A stretch of DNA of 64,000 bases from Bosea vestrisii (GCF_030144325.1 NZ_CP126307.1:62001-126000), one strand, 5' to 3'; positions 1 through 8,178 are shown, counted from the first letter of the stretch. Notes: generated from the sequence alone by a model not told the origin. Made by a program: numbers and translations.

Positions 1-256
1 CGAGTTCACCCCGACGCCTTTCAAGGTCGGCTCGGTCGGCATGGCGCGCTCGCAGAGCCCGAATTCGGCGAATTCGCAGTTCTTCATCTGCTTTGAAGGC
101 TGCGGCTCCTTGACCGGCCAGTACACCCTGTTCGGCGAGGTGGTCTCCGGCATGGACGCCGTGCGCAAGATCAAGAAGGGCAGCAGCGCCAACAATGGCT
201 CGGTGAGCGGCCCCGACAAGATCATCCGCATGCGCCTGCTGGCGGACGCCAAGTAA
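1..256 (+). CDS. peptidylprolyl isomerase, cyclophilin type (C-terminal part)
   Basis: Only the C-terminal 84 residues are inside the window; the reading frame is open from base 2. The visible part contains the cyclophilin core signature MARSQSPNSANSQFFI and the following GQYTLFGEVVSGMD, both typical of the cyclophilin fold that catalyses cis-trans isomerisation of prolyl peptide bonds. It is followed after 5 bases by a secreted protein gene and then by a second cyclophilin, so the two isomerases sit in one operon. Whether this copy is periplasmic (signal peptide) cannot be judged because the start is missing. In related bacteria a periplasmic and a cytoplasmic cyclophilin are often paired like this; that is inference here. 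Confidence 0.93.
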   Translation, partial: EFTPTPFKVGSVGMARSQSPNSANSQFFICFEGCGSLTGQYTLFGEVVSGMDAVRKIKKGSSANNGSVSGPDKIIRMRLLADAK

Positions 257-261
257 AGCCC

Positions 262-894
262 ATGCGCCGGTCGCGCCTGCCTGCGCTTTTGCTCGTGCTG
301 CTGGCTTGCGCCAGCAGCACGGTGCAAGCCCAAGACACGCGCGATCTCGGCCTGCCGCCGGCCTCCGGCTTCCAGAATCCCGTGCTGCCGCCGCCCTCAG
401 GCTCGCAAAACCCGGTGCTGCCGCCGCAATCGGGCCAACGCTATATGCCTGGCATCGATGGGCCTTTCGGCGAGGGCGCGCGCCGGCCGGCCAGGCCGCC
501 GCAAACGCCTGGCGTCGACAACGGGGTCAGCGGCACCGTCAATCCCGAGACGATCGGTCTCGGCGGAGAGGCCATCGACAGGCTCGACCAGATCGGCCCA
601 GCGCTGCGGCGCTGCTGGCAGCCGCCTGCGCTCGATGCTCAAAGTGGTAGTGCCAGCGCCAGTGTCCGCTTCAGCCTGCGCCGCGACGGCAGCCTCTTCG
701 GCCAGCCGCGCGTCACCTGGGAGATGCGGCGCGCGCCAGCCGGTTTGCGCGAGCGCTTCAGCGACTCGCTGATGCGGGCCGTGCGCGACTGCACGCCGAT
801 GAGGTTGTCGCCGGGCCTTGGAGGGAGTATCGCAGGCCGCCCGATCACCATCCGCTTCTTCGGCCGTGTGCCGACCAACGAAAGATCAGTCTGA
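262..894 (+). CDS. secreted hypothetical protein with TolA/TonB-C-like end
   Basis: This 210-residue protein starts with a signal peptide (residues 1-23, cleavage after AQA). Residues 30-60 are a Pro-rich segment with a short repeat (QNPVLPP twice). The C-terminal 110 residues (Asp-Gln-Ile-Gly then a conserved-looking CW pair, followed by ASVRFSLRRDGSL) look like the C-terminal fold of TolA or TonB-type proteins, with the typical strand pattern of a variable fold ending near TIRFF. I do not recognise a specific family. It lies between two cyclophilin genes and its stop overlaps the start of the second by one base, so translation is probably coupled. A periplasmic envelope role is plausible but only inferred. 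Confidence 0.75.
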   Translation: MRRSRLPALLLVLLACASSTVQAQDTRDLGLPPASGFQNPVLPPPSGSQNPVLPPQSGQRYMPGIDGPFGEGARRPARPPQTPGVDNGVSGTVNPETIGLGGEAIDRLDQIGPALRRCWQPPALDAQSGSASASVRFSLRRDGSLFGQPRVTWEMRRAPAGLRERFSDSLMRAVRDCTPMRLSPGLGGSIAGRPITIRFFGRVPTNERSV

Positions 895-1361
895 TGTCGC
901 TCGACCCTGAGAACACCCTCGTCATGGAGACCACCAAGGGCCGCGTGGTCATCAAGCTGCGGCCGGATCTCGCCCCCAACCATGTCGAGCGGATCAAGCT
1001 CCTTGCCCGCGAGGGCTTCTATGACGGCATCGTCTTCCACCGCGTCATCGATGGATTCATGGCGCAGGTCGGCTGCCCGCATGGCACCGGCACCGGTGGC
1101 TCGAGCCATCCGGACCTGGCTCAGGAGTTCAACGCCGAGCCGCATGTCCGCGGCGTCTGCTCGATGGCTCGCTCCCAGAACCCGAACTCGGCCAACAGCC
1201 AGTTCTTCATCGTCTTCGACGACGCCCGCTTCCTCGACAAGCAGTACACGGCCTGGGGCCAGGTCGTGGAAGGCATGGAGATCGTCGACAAGATCAAGCG
1301 CGGCGAGCCGGTGCGCGATCCCGACTCCATCGTCTCGATGAAGGTGATGGCGGACGCCTGA
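894..1361 (+). CDS. ppiB: peptidylprolyl isomerase, cytoplasmic cyclophilin
   Basis: This is a complete 155-residue cyclophilin-type prolyl isomerase without a signal peptide. The family signature is clear: FHRVIDGFMAQ near residue 50, GTGTGG near 65 and the catalytic core ARSQNPNSANSQFFI near 100, followed by KQYTAWGQVVEGM. Length and lack of an export signal fit the small cytoplasmic PpiB class that assists protein folding. Its ATG overlaps the TGA of the upstream secreted protein gene (TGATG arrangement), supporting one transcript with the upstream cyclophilin. A large inverted repeat element follows its stop codon. Confidence 0.95.
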   Translation: MSLDPENTLVMETTKGRVVIKLRPDLAPNHVERIKLLAREGFYDGIVFHRVIDGFMAQVGCPHGTGTGGSSHPDLAQEFNAEPHVRGVCSMARSQNPNSANSQFFIVFDDARFLDKQYTAWGQVVEGMEIVDKIKRGEPVRDPDSIVSMKVMADA

Positions 1362-1370
1362 CAATTGGCT

Positions 1371-1500
1371 TCAAACGAGCCCTCATCCTGAGGAGCGATC
1401 GTAGATCGCGTCTCGAAGGATGCTCCAGATGGTTCCGGCACCTCCTGGAACATCCTTCGAGACGCCGCTGCGCGGCTCCTCAGGATGAGGGCTCGTTTGA
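1371..1500. repeat. 130-bp palindromic intergenic repeat (MITE/REP-like)
   Basis: The element has perfect 26-bp terminal inverted repeats (1371-1396 and 1475-1500) and a second perfect nested 15-bp pair (1408-1422 and 1451-1465). Inside, GTTCC and GGAAC form a short apical stem. It fills almost the whole cyclophilin-queA gap. The sequence CCTCATCCTGAGGAGC with GCGTCTCGAAGGATG resembles a dispersed intergenic repeat I recall from many Rhizobiales genomes. It could fold into one long hairpin and act as a terminator or mRNA stabiliser, but it has no T-tract. Confidence 0.85.
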
Positions 1501-1523
1501 TTTGTGGGACAGGTTGACCCGTC

Positions 1524-2618
1524 ATGGACGTCGGCCTCTTCGACTTCGATCTGCCTGAGGAGCGCATCGCGCTGCGGCCTGTAAGCCCGCGCGATGCCGC
1601 AAGGCTGCTCGTCGTCCGCCCCGATGCACCCGAGCCGCTCGCGGACCGGGGCATCCGCGATCTCATCGAACTGCTCCAGCCCGGCGACGCGCTGGTGCTG
1701 AACGATACCCGTGTCATTCACTCGCGTCTGTGGGGGCGGCGCTATCGCGGCGAGGCCTCGGCCCGCATCGAGATCATGCTACACAAGCGCGAGGCAGGTG
1801 ACCGCTGGCGCGCCTTCGCCCGCCCGGCCAAGAAGCTCAATGTCGGCGAGACGATCGTCTTCGACAGCGATGGCGCCGGCAATGCCTGCGAGCTCGCCCG
1901 GCTTCAGGCCGAGGTCGAGGACAAGGGGGAGGGCGGTGACATCGGCCTGCGCTTCTCGCTGACCGGCCCCTATCTCGACGAGGCGATCGCGCGGCTCGGC
2001 GAGCTGCCACTGCCGCCTTACATCGCCGGCAAGCGTGCGACCGACCAGGCCGACGCTCGCGATTACCAGACGACCTATGCGCGCGAAGAAGGCGCTGTCG
2101 CCGCACCGACGGCCGGGCTGCATTTCACGCCGGAGCTGTTCGAGGAGCTCAAGCAGCGCGGCGTCTCCAGCCATTTCGTCACCTTGCATGTCGGCGCTGG
2201 TACCTTCCTGCCGGTCAAGGCCGACGACACCGACGAGCACCGCATGCATGCCGAATGGGGCACGGTCAGCGCCACGACGGCCGAGGCGCTCAACGCCGTG
2301 CATGCTGCTGGTGGCCGTGTCGTCGCGGTTGGCACGACCTCGTTGCGCCTGCTCGAAAGCGCCACGGGAGAGGATGGCGTCATCAAGCCGTTCTCGGGCG
2401 ACACCGCGATCTTCATCACGCCGGGTTATCGCTTTCGCGCCGTCGACCTGCTGATGACCAATTTCCACCTGCCGCGTTCGACGCTGTTCATGCTGGTCTC
2501 GGCCTTCGCCGGGCTCGACCTGATGAAGCGCGCCTATGCCCACGCCATCGCCGAGGGCTATCGCTTCTATTCCTATGGCGACGGCAGCCTGCTGTTCCGG
2601 GACCAGAACCTGGCCTGA
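1524..2618 (+). CDS. queA: tRNA preQ1(34) S-adenosylmethionine ribosyltransferase-isomerase
   Basis: QueA transfers and isomerises the ribose of S-adenosylmethionine onto 7-aminomethyl-7-deazaguanine at the wobble position of tRNA, making epoxyqueuosine in the queuosine pathway. The 364-residue product has the family landmarks: N-terminal DVGLFDFDLPEE, ALVLNDTRVI near residue 60, the TAGLHF segment near 195, HVGAGTFLPV near 220 and the C-terminal LLMTNFHLPRSTLFMLV. Length is normal. It starts at the first ATG after the palindromic element and ends 3 bases from the convergent NUP gene. tgt, a common neighbour, is not present here. Confidence 0.97.
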   Translation: MDVGLFDFDLPEERIALRPVSPRDAARLLVVRPDAPEPLADRGIRDLIELLQPGDALVLNDTRVIHSRLWGRRYRGEASARIEIMLHKREAGDRWRAFARPAKKLNVGETIVFDSDGAGNACELARLQAEVEDKGEGGDIGLRFSLTGPYLDEAIARLGELPLPPYIAGKRATDQADARDYQTTYAREEGAVAAPTAGLHFTPELFEELKQRGVSSHFVTLHVGAGTFLPVKADDTDEHRMHAEWGTVSATTAEALNAVHAAGGRVVAVGTTSLRLLESATGEDGVIKPFSGDTAIFITPGYRFRAVDLLMTNFHLPRSTLFMLVSAFAGLDLMKRAYAHAIAEGYRFYSYGDGSLLFRDQNLA

Positions 2619-2621
2619 GCG

Positions 2622-3638
2622 CTATTTGGCCGGCAGCGGCGGCACGCCCTTCTGCCACTCGCCCCAGTTGCCGACGATGTGATCGACCACGCGCGAGCCG
2701 ACCGCCTCGACATTGGCGACAGTCTCGGCAAAGCCGCCGGCCGTCTGGCCCGGCGCCGGGTCGAGATGTTGCAAGGTCGTCTCGTTCGGGTTGCCCTGGT
2801 CGAAATTGACCGCGCCGCGCAGGCTGAGGATCCGGTCGGTGCCGAATTGCCGCTTGATCACCAGCGTGATCGCCGCCGCTTCCATCTCGGTGATGACATA
2901 GTCGTCGGCGCCGTAGAGCTTGGCCATGTATTGCGCCTCCTTCGACAGGCCAGGCCCGTGGAAGAAGGTGTCGCCGGTCATGTGCGTGCCGGTCTGGACC
3001 GATGGCGCGGCCCGGGCCCGCTCCTCGGGGTAGCGCTGGCGATACTGCTTCGCCGAATCGGAATCCTGCAGGTTGACCCCAGAGCTCAGCCGCGTTGCCC
3101 AGCCGACCAGCGTCGGGTTGAGCTTGAAGACCCGGTACTCCTCATAGCCCTTGCGCGGTATGAACACCGGCTCGCCGGGCTTGCCTTCCTCCGGCGCCCA
3201 GCGATGGCCGAGATCATAGTCGACCAGCCAGGTGCCCCAAGAGACGTCGCCGATCGTGCCACGCGACGGCGGCGTTCCGGCGACGCCGGTGATGATGAAA
3301 TAGGCTTCCGAGAAATCGTAGTCCGGATCGAGCAGGATCGCCTGCATCGAGGAGGAGGAATTGACCTTGCCCATGCCGAGCACCGCGCCGCAGACGCCGG
3401 CCTCGTTGCAATAGACCGGCTTCAGCGCGCCGCGCGCCTCGTGCGGCTGGCTCTTCTGCCAGTAGCGCTCATACCAGTGCTGGAACTCGCCGGCCCGGTC
3501 GCCCGTATTGGCGCCGATCTCGAACATCGAGCCGACGAAGACCTTGACCTTGGTTGGCGCGGCCATGGCCGCGCCGTGAATGCCGAGCGAGGCGAGCGCC
3601 AGGACTGCGGCGCCCAGCACCATTGGAACCCGGTTCAT
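2622..3638 (-). CDS. exported NUP-family (purine nucleoside permease) protein
   Basis: The 338-residue product matches the NUP family, named after a fungal purine nucleoside permease: GSMFEIGANTGDRAGEFQHWYE, the PDYDFSEAYFIITGVAG segment and TEMEAAA near the end are characteristic. I chose the ATG at 3638, not the upstream in-frame start, because it has a good AGGAG site 7 bases upstream and gives a clean signal peptide (residues 1-25, ending AMAAP). Apart from the signal peptide there is no membrane helix, so the permease label is doubtful. The TEMEA motif recalls nucleoside phosphorylases, so it may bind or cleave nucleosides in the periplasm. It is divergent from the YfgM-like gene, with a large palindrome between them. 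Confidence 0.85.
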   Translation of the reverse strand: MNRVPMVLGAAVLALASLGIHGAAMAAPTKVKVFVGSMFEIGANTGDRAGEFQHWYERYWQKSQPHEARGALKPVYCNEAGVCGAVLGMGKVNSSSSMQAILLDPDYDFSEAYFIITGVAGTPPSRGTIGDVSWGTWLVDYDLGHRWAPEEGKPGEPVFIPRKGYEEYRVFKLNPTLVGWATRLSSGVNLQDSDSAKQYRQRYPEERARAAPSVQTGTHMTGDTFFHGPGLSKEAQYMAKLYGADDYVITEMEAAAITLVIKRQFGTDRILSLRGAVNFDQGNPNETTLQHLDPAPGQTAGGFAETVANVEAVGSRVVDHIVGNWGEWQKGVPPLPAK

Positions 3639-3810
3639 GTCGATCTCCTGCCGCTGCGCGATGGGGCTGCCTTGCAGCTTGCATGCCGCTGCGAGGTGAT
3701 CAAGGGAAGGCAGGCGGCTCGTTCTCCGTGATGGTGCGGTGCTCTCTCGCCGCATGCGTTGCGCTCGCATTCCGCCGGCAAAGGTGCTACCCGGCAGGCA
3801 GCTTTTTTAC

Positions 3811-3858
3811 TTCGCGCGCGTTCCGTTCGACCGATCGGTCAAACGGAAAGCGCGCGAA
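3811..3858. promoter_or_regulatory. 48-bp near-perfect palindrome with TetR-like operator core
   Basis: The two 24-base halves (3811-3834 and 3835-3858) are reverse complements with two mismatches. The centre reads GACCGATCGGTC, the kind of core often bound by TetR-family dimers. It lies in the divergent gap between the NUP gene and the YfgM-like gene, 18 bases before the latter's start, where a repressor could act on either promoter. No TetR gene is in the window. A hairpin in RNA is an alternative reading, but neither side has the T-tract placement of a terminator for a gene end. Confidence 0.5.
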
Positions 3859-3875
3859 GAGCAGTTCGAGGCGTC

Positions 3876-4538
3876 ATGTCCGATATTTTCCGCGAGATCG
3901 ATGAGGAGGTTCGCCGCGACAAGGCGACCGCCGTCTTCAAGAAGTATGGCAATGTTTTCATCGCCATCGCCGTGCTGGCTGTCGCCGGCGTCGGCGGTTG
4001 GCAGTTCTGGCAGCAGCAGGAGCGCAAGAAGGCCGAAGCCGTCGGCGCGAAGTTCGAGGCGGCGGTGCGTGCCTCGCGCGATAATGATGCCAGTGCGGCC
4101 GAGGCGACGCTGACCGAACTCGCCGGCAATGCGCCGGCGGGCTATCGCCTGCTCTCGCGCTTCCGCCTCGCGGCCGAGGTCGGCAAGCGCGACGGAGCCG
4201 CCGGCGCCACCGCCTTCGATGCGCTCGCCAATGACGCTTCGCTCGACCAATACCATCGCGATCTCGCTCGCCTGCGCGCCGGTCTGCTCCGGGTCGACCT
4301 CCTGCCTTACGCCGACCTGCGCAAGGAGCTTGAGCCGCTGGCGACGCCGACCGGTCTCTGGCGTCATTCTGCTCGCGAGTTCCTTGGCATTTCCGCGCTC
4401 AAGGCCAATCTGTTCGAGGATGCCGGGCGCTGGTTCGACGCCGTCGTTGCCGATCCGCAAACGCCGCAGGTGCTGCGCCAGCGTGTCGAGCTCTACCTGA
4501 CGCTGGTCCGCGGCGGGCCGGTGACTATCAAGAATTGA
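3876..4538 (+). CDS. YfgM-like tetratricopeptide protein, inner-membrane anchored
   Basis: The 220-residue product has an N-terminal cytoplasmic segment rich in charged residues (MSDIFREIDEEVRRDKA), one membrane helix at about residues 26-44, and a helical periplasmic part with TPR-like repeats. This is the architecture of the TPR_21/YfgM family, an ancillary SecYEG-associated periplasmic factor in enterobacteria. The start at 3876 was chosen over an upstream in-frame ATG because homology-like sequence begins here. It precedes der by only 52 bp. In E. coli the order is yfgM-bamB-der, so bamB is missing from this position. Confidence 0.85.
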   Translation: MSDIFREIDEEVRRDKATAVFKKYGNVFIAIAVLAVAGVGGWQFWQQQERKKAEAVGAKFEAAVRASRDNDASAAEATLTELAGNAPAGYRLLSRFRLAAEVGKRDGAAGATAFDALANDASLDQYHRDLARLRAGLLRVDLLPYADLRKELEPLATPTGLWRHSAREFLGISALKANLFEDAGRWFDAVVADPQTPQVLRQRVELYLTLVRGGPVTIKN

Positions 4539-4590
4539 TTCCGGGTGCCGGTTGCTGCCGGCGGCTGCGCCCGGCACAACTGGACGGATC

Positions 4591-5979
4591 ATGACCGCAA
4601 TCATCGCCATCGTCGGCCGGCCCAATGTCGGCAAGTCGACCCTGTTCAACCGGCTCGTCGGCAAGAAGCTGGCGCTGGTCGACGACCAACCCGGCGTCAC
4701 CCGCGACCGTCGCGAAGGCGAGGCCAGCCTCGGCCATCTGCGCTTCACGGTGATAGATACCGCCGGCCTCGAAGAGGCCGACAAGGATTCGCTCGCGGGC
4801 CGCATGCGCGCCCAGACCGAAACTGCGATCGATCAGGCCGACGTCATCCTGTTCATGATCGACGCCAGGCTCGGCCTGACGCCGATGGACCAGCCTTTCG
4901 CCGACCTGGTGCGCCGCTCCGGCAAGCCCGTCATTCTGCTCGCCAACAAGGCCGAGGGGAACAAGGGCAAGGACGGCGTCATGGAAGCCTATTCGCTCGG
5001 CCTGGGCGATCCGGTGCCGTTTTCGGCTGAGCATGGCGAGGGCACCTCCGACCTGCTGGAGGCGATCGCCCCCTATGTTGCCGATGAACCGGAGGAGGAC
5101 GAGGAGGAGGCCTGGGCCGATGCTCCTGCCGCCGAAGCGCCCGAGGAGGGCGACGACCCCAACCGACCGGTGCGCATCACCATCATCGGCCGCCCCAATG
5201 CCGGCAAGTCGACGCTGGTCAACAAGATGATCGGCGAGGAGCGCCTGCTGACCGGCCCCGAGGCCGGCATCACCCGCGACACAATCTCGGTCGAATGGGA
5301 ATGGCGCGGCAGGCCGGTGAAGCTGTTCGACACCGCTGGGATGAGGAAGCGCGCCCGCATCGACGAGAAGCTGGAGAAGCTCGCCGTGGCGGATTCGCTG
5401 CGCGCCATCCGCTTCGCCGAGGTGGTCGTGGTTCTGCTCGACGCGACCATCCCCTTCGAGAAGCAGGACCTGACACTGGCCGACCTGACCGAGCGGGAGG
5501 GCCGCGCCGTCGTCATCGGCCTGAACAAATGGGATCTCGTCGCCGACAAGCAGGGCCTGCTCGCCGAACTCAAGGAGAAGGCGCATCACCTCTTGGCACA
5601 GATCCGCGGCGTCGAGATCGTGCCCCTGTCCGGGATTGCCGGCGAGGGAATCGACCGGCTGATGCAGGCCGTGTTCCGCTCCTATGAGGTCTGGAACCGC
5701 CGCGTCTCCACCGCGAAGATCAATCGCTGGCTCGAAGGCGTGCTCTCTGCCCATCCGCCGCCGGCTGTCGCCGGCCGGCGCATCAAGATCCGCTACATGA
5801 CGCAGGCCAAGGCGCGGCCGCCGACCTTCGCGCTGTTCGGCAACCAGCTCGACCACCTGCCGGTGTCCTATATGCGCTATCTGACCAACAACCTGCGCGA
5901 GGCCTTCGAGCTGCCGGGCACGCCGGTCCGGCTCCATACCCGCGGCGGCGGCAACCCTTACGACAAGAGCAAGGGCTGA
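4591..5979 (+). CDS. der: ribosome biogenesis GTPase Der (EngA)
   Basis: Der is an essential GTPase with two tandem G domains that acts in 50S subunit assembly. The 462-residue product has G1 motifs GRPNVGKS at residues 9-16 and GRPNAGKS at 200-207, the switch motifs DTAGLEE and DTAGMRKR, a NKAEG (first domain) and NKWD (second domain) base-specificity motif, and a C-terminal KH-like domain of about 100 residues. An acidic linker rich in Glu and Asp separates the G domains. The ATG at 4591 directly precedes the first beta strand. Its TGA overlaps the start of the Nudix gene, so the two are co-translated. Confidence 0.97.
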   Translation: MTAIIAIVGRPNVGKSTLFNRLVGKKLALVDDQPGVTRDRREGEASLGHLRFTVIDTAGLEEADKDSLAGRMRAQTETAIDQADVILFMIDARLGLTPMDQPFADLVRRSGKPVILLANKAEGNKGKDGVMEAYSLGLGDPVPFSAEHGEGTSDLLEAIAPYVADEPEEDEEEAWADAPAAEAPEEGDDPNRPVRITIIGRPNAGKSTLVNKMIGEERLLTGPEAGITRDTISVEWEWRGRPVKLFDTAGMRKRARIDEKLEKLAVADSLRAIRFAEVVVVLLDATIPFEKQDLTLADLTEREGRAVVIGLNKWDLVADKQGLLAELKEKAHHLLAQIRGVEIVPLSGIAGEGIDRLMQAVFRSYEVWNRRVSTAKINRWLEGVLSAHPPPAVAGRRIKIRYMTQAKARPPTFALFGNQLDHLPVSYMRYLTNNLREAFELPGTPVRLHTRGGGNPYDKSKG

Positions 5980-6389
5980 TGCTGGAGACCGTCAGCGCGC
6001 TGTTCCTGCGCGCCGACGGGCGGGTGCTGCTGGGCCTGCGCGCCTCCTGGAAGCGTGCCTGGGCCGACCATTGGGATGCGATTGGCGGCCGGGTCGAGAC
6101 AGGCGAAGGGCTCGACGAGGCGCTGCTGCGGGAGTGCAGCGAAGAGGTCGGCCTGAAGCCGTTGACCTACAGGTTGATGCTCTCGGCCGAGGAGCGCTTC
6201 CCCGAGCGCAACGGCGCGGCGCTGCACCACATTTATGTCGTCTCGGCCTGGGAGGGCGGCGAAGCCGAAAACCTGTCGGACGAGCACGTCCGGATCGGCT
6301 GGTTTTCGCTCGACGAGATGGCGGCCCTGCCGAACCTGACGGTACCCGACCTGATCGCGGTGGTGCGGGAGTATGCGGCTACGCCGTAA
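5979..6389 (+). CDS. Nudix hydrolase
   Basis: This 136-residue single-domain Nudix protein hydrolyses a nucleoside diphosphate linked to some other moiety; the substrate cannot be read from sequence. The Nudix box fits the pattern G-x5-E-x7-RE-U-x-EE-x-G-U at residues 37-59, ending RECSEEVGL, with the metal-binding glutamates intact. The start ATG overlaps the stop of der by one base (TGATG). The early KRAWADHWDAIGG context resembles MutT-type housecleaning enzymes that act on mobile substrates, but no closer assignment is possible. Confidence 0.93.
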   Translation: MLETVSALFLRADGRVLLGLRASWKRAWADHWDAIGGRVETGEGLDEALLRECSEEVGLKPLTYRLMLSAEERFPERNGAALHHIYVVSAWEGGEAENLSDEHVRIGWFSLDEMAALPNLTVPDLIAVVREYAATP

Positions 6390-6397
6390 GGGGCGTT

Positions 6398-6487
6398 ATG
6401 CTCGGGCTCGACCCGAGCATCTCATGACGGAAAGGCGCCCTTTGCGGCCAGAGATTCTCGGCTCTACGCTTCGCTTCGGCCGAGAAT
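6398..6487. repeat. intergenic palindromic repeat with two hairpins
   Basis: The gap after the Nudix gene holds two inverted repeats: ATGCTCGGG (6398-6406) with CCCGAGCAT (6412-6420), and ATTCTCGG (6454-6461) with CCGAGAAT (6480-6487). The phrase CTCGACCCGAGCATCTC followed later by GAGAATGACGG resembles a dispersed repeat common in alphaproteobacterial intergenic regions. No T-tract follows, so a role as an intrinsic terminator is doubtful. The remainder up to the TPR gene at 6562 shows nothing recognisable. Confidence 0.6.
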
Positions 6488-6561
6488 GACGGCGGCTGTT
6501 ACACCGACAGCTGCCGCCTCAACGTCTTGCCCTGCCGGCGGTCCGACGAGCTCGCCATGGC

Positions 6562-7374
6562 TCAACGCTGTGCCGGGGTATTGCTTGGAGACGTCAGCTC
6601 GCGCGCTTTGGTCTCGTCTGCGCGAGCCCCATCCTGATCCCCTGCGGCCCGTCTGGCCGCAGCGCGGAAGCTGTAATTCTCGTCGGAGTTCGGCGCCAGA
6701 CGAATGGCTTCATCGAAATCGGCGATAGCTTTGGCAATATTACCCTGGTCGAGATGGGTCAGGCCGCGAACGGACCGGGCTTTTTCCAATGTGGGCGCGA
6801 GGGCGATGGCTCGATCGAGATCGGCAAGAGCTCTGTCGGGCTGTTTGAGCCAAGCTTGGATCGATGCGCGTGTTACAAAGAAATCCGCTTGTGACGGGTC
6901 GAAACGGGTAGCGGTATCGAGATCGCGTAAAGCCTGCTGGAGATTTCGCATATACAGCAGATGAGCCTTCCCGCGCTTGGAGAATGCAATGGCCGCTGTC
7001 GGTGCAAGAGCGATGGCCCGGTCATAGTCGGCGAGCGCCTGGGCGTAAGCGTTACCTGTCCCCGGTGCCAGAATATCTCCGCGATCGAGGAGGGTGTTCA
7101 CGAGATCGTTGCCCTTCAGGCTCCCGCTGTCGATCAGCCTGGTACAAGCTGCGAGAGTCCGATCGTGACGTGCAATGATTTCCTGCGCATTGGCCGACGG
7201 TCCCGCAAGCGGTAACGCGCTGCCCGAGCGACAGGTTTGGCGCAATTCCTCTGCCAGAGCGGAATCGGGGCTTATGCGAGTGCTGTCCGCTACGGCTTGC
7301 CCCGCCGTAGTCACAGTTATCGACAAACCGAGGGCGGCGAGGACAGAGAGCGGGAAGCGGGAGCGTAGAAGCAT
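6562..7374 (-). CDS. secreted tetratricopeptide repeat protein
   Basis: From the ATG at 7374 the product is 270 residues; an upstream in-frame TTG at 7404 is possible but less likely because GGGGTAAA precedes the ATG. A signal peptide covers about residues 1-30 (ending AVAD). Residues 90-250 contain four to five TPR units with the pattern ADYDRAIAL, LRDLDTATRFDP, ADLDRAIALAP and IADFDEAIRLAP. The role is unknown; TPR domains bind proteins, here in the periplasm. The base composition is slightly less GC-rich than its neighbours and it stands alone between the repeat and the purF cluster, so it may be an acquired or lineage-specific gene. Confidence 0.85.
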   Translation of the reverse strand: MLLRSRFPLSVLAALGLSITVTTAGQAVADSTRISPDSALAEELRQTCRSGSALPLAGPSANAQEIIARHDRTLAACTRLIDSGSLKGNDLVNTLLDRGDILAPGTGNAYAQALADYDRAIALAPTAAIAFSKRGKAHLLYMRNLQQALRDLDTATRFDPSQADFFVTRASIQAWLKQPDRALADLDRAIALAPTLEKARSVRGLTHLDQGNIAKAIADFDEAIRLAPNSDENYSFRAAARRAAGDQDGARADETKARELTSPSNTPAQR

Positions 7375-7418
7375 TTTACCCCGGTGCTCGCCTCTTCCAT
7401 TCAATCTTTATGATGTCC

Positions 7419-8159
7419 TCACGCCGGCATCTGCGGCGTCAGCAGCTTGCCCTGCGGGAAGTCGAAGATCTTGCCGGTCTCGGTCCAGCCCGGCAAGGCG
7501 ATCTCGACCAGATGTGGTGCCAGATCTTCCGGCGTCTTCAGCGTCATCGGATCTTCGCCCGGCATCGCCTGCGCCCGCATGCGGGTGCGCAAGGGGCCGG
7601 GATTGACCAGCATGACCCGCAGATTGGTCGTGCGCGTTTCGTCGGCATAGCTGCGCGCCATTGCTTCAAGCGCCGCCTTGGAAACCGCGTAAGGCCCCCA
7701 ATAGGCCAGGCCCTTATGCGCCGCACCAGAGGACAGGAAGATCGCCCGACCGGCGTCTGAGGCCTTGAGCGCCGGTTCGACCGATTTCAGCAGCCGCCAG
7801 TTGGCGCTGACATTGATGTCGAAGACCTCGGCCCATTCCTTCGGGCTGACATGGGTCAGCGGCGCCAGCGGGCCGAGGACGCCGGCATTGGCGAGCAGGA
7901 TGTCGAGCCGGCCCCAGCGCTCCAGCACGGCCGGGCCTAGCTTTTTGATCGCGGTGGCGTCGGCGAGGTCGGCCGGCACGAGCGTCGCGCTGCCGCCAGC
8001 CGCCCGGATCTCGTCGTCGAGTTCCTCGAGCGCGCCGGTGGTGCGCGCCAGGGCGATCACATGCGCGCCGGCCTGGGCAAAGGCGAGCGCCGCGGCGCGG
8101 CCGATGCCGCGCGACGCGCCAGTGACGAGCGCGACGCGCCCTTCCAGAGGCTTGGTCAT
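7419..8159 (-). CDS. SDR family NAD(P)-dependent oxidoreductase
   Basis: A classical short-chain dehydrogenase of 246 residues. The cofactor motif TGASRGIG is at residues 13-20, NAG at 91-93, and the catalytic residues are Ser143 or Ser144, Tyr157 and Lys161 (YAVSK). The substrate is unknown. It is the last gene of the minus-strand cvpA-purF-SDR cluster, an arrangement I recall in many Rhizobiales, which suggests co-transcription rather than a direct role in purine synthesis. The start ATG lies 19 bases after the purF stop. Confidence 0.93.
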   Translation of the reverse strand: MTKPLEGRVALVTGASRGIGRAAALAFAQAGAHVIALARTTGALEELDDEIRAAGGSATLVPADLADATAIKKLGPAVLERWGRLDILLANAGVLGPLAPLTHVSPKEWAEVFDINVSANWRLLKSVEPALKASDAGRAIFLSSGAAHKGLAYWGPYAVSKAALEAMARSYADETRTTNLRVMLVNPGPLRTRMRAQAMPGEDPMTLKTPEDLAPHLVEIALPGWTETGKIFDFPQGKLLTPQMPA

Positions 8160-8178
8160 CGAGATCCCGTCGAAAGGC

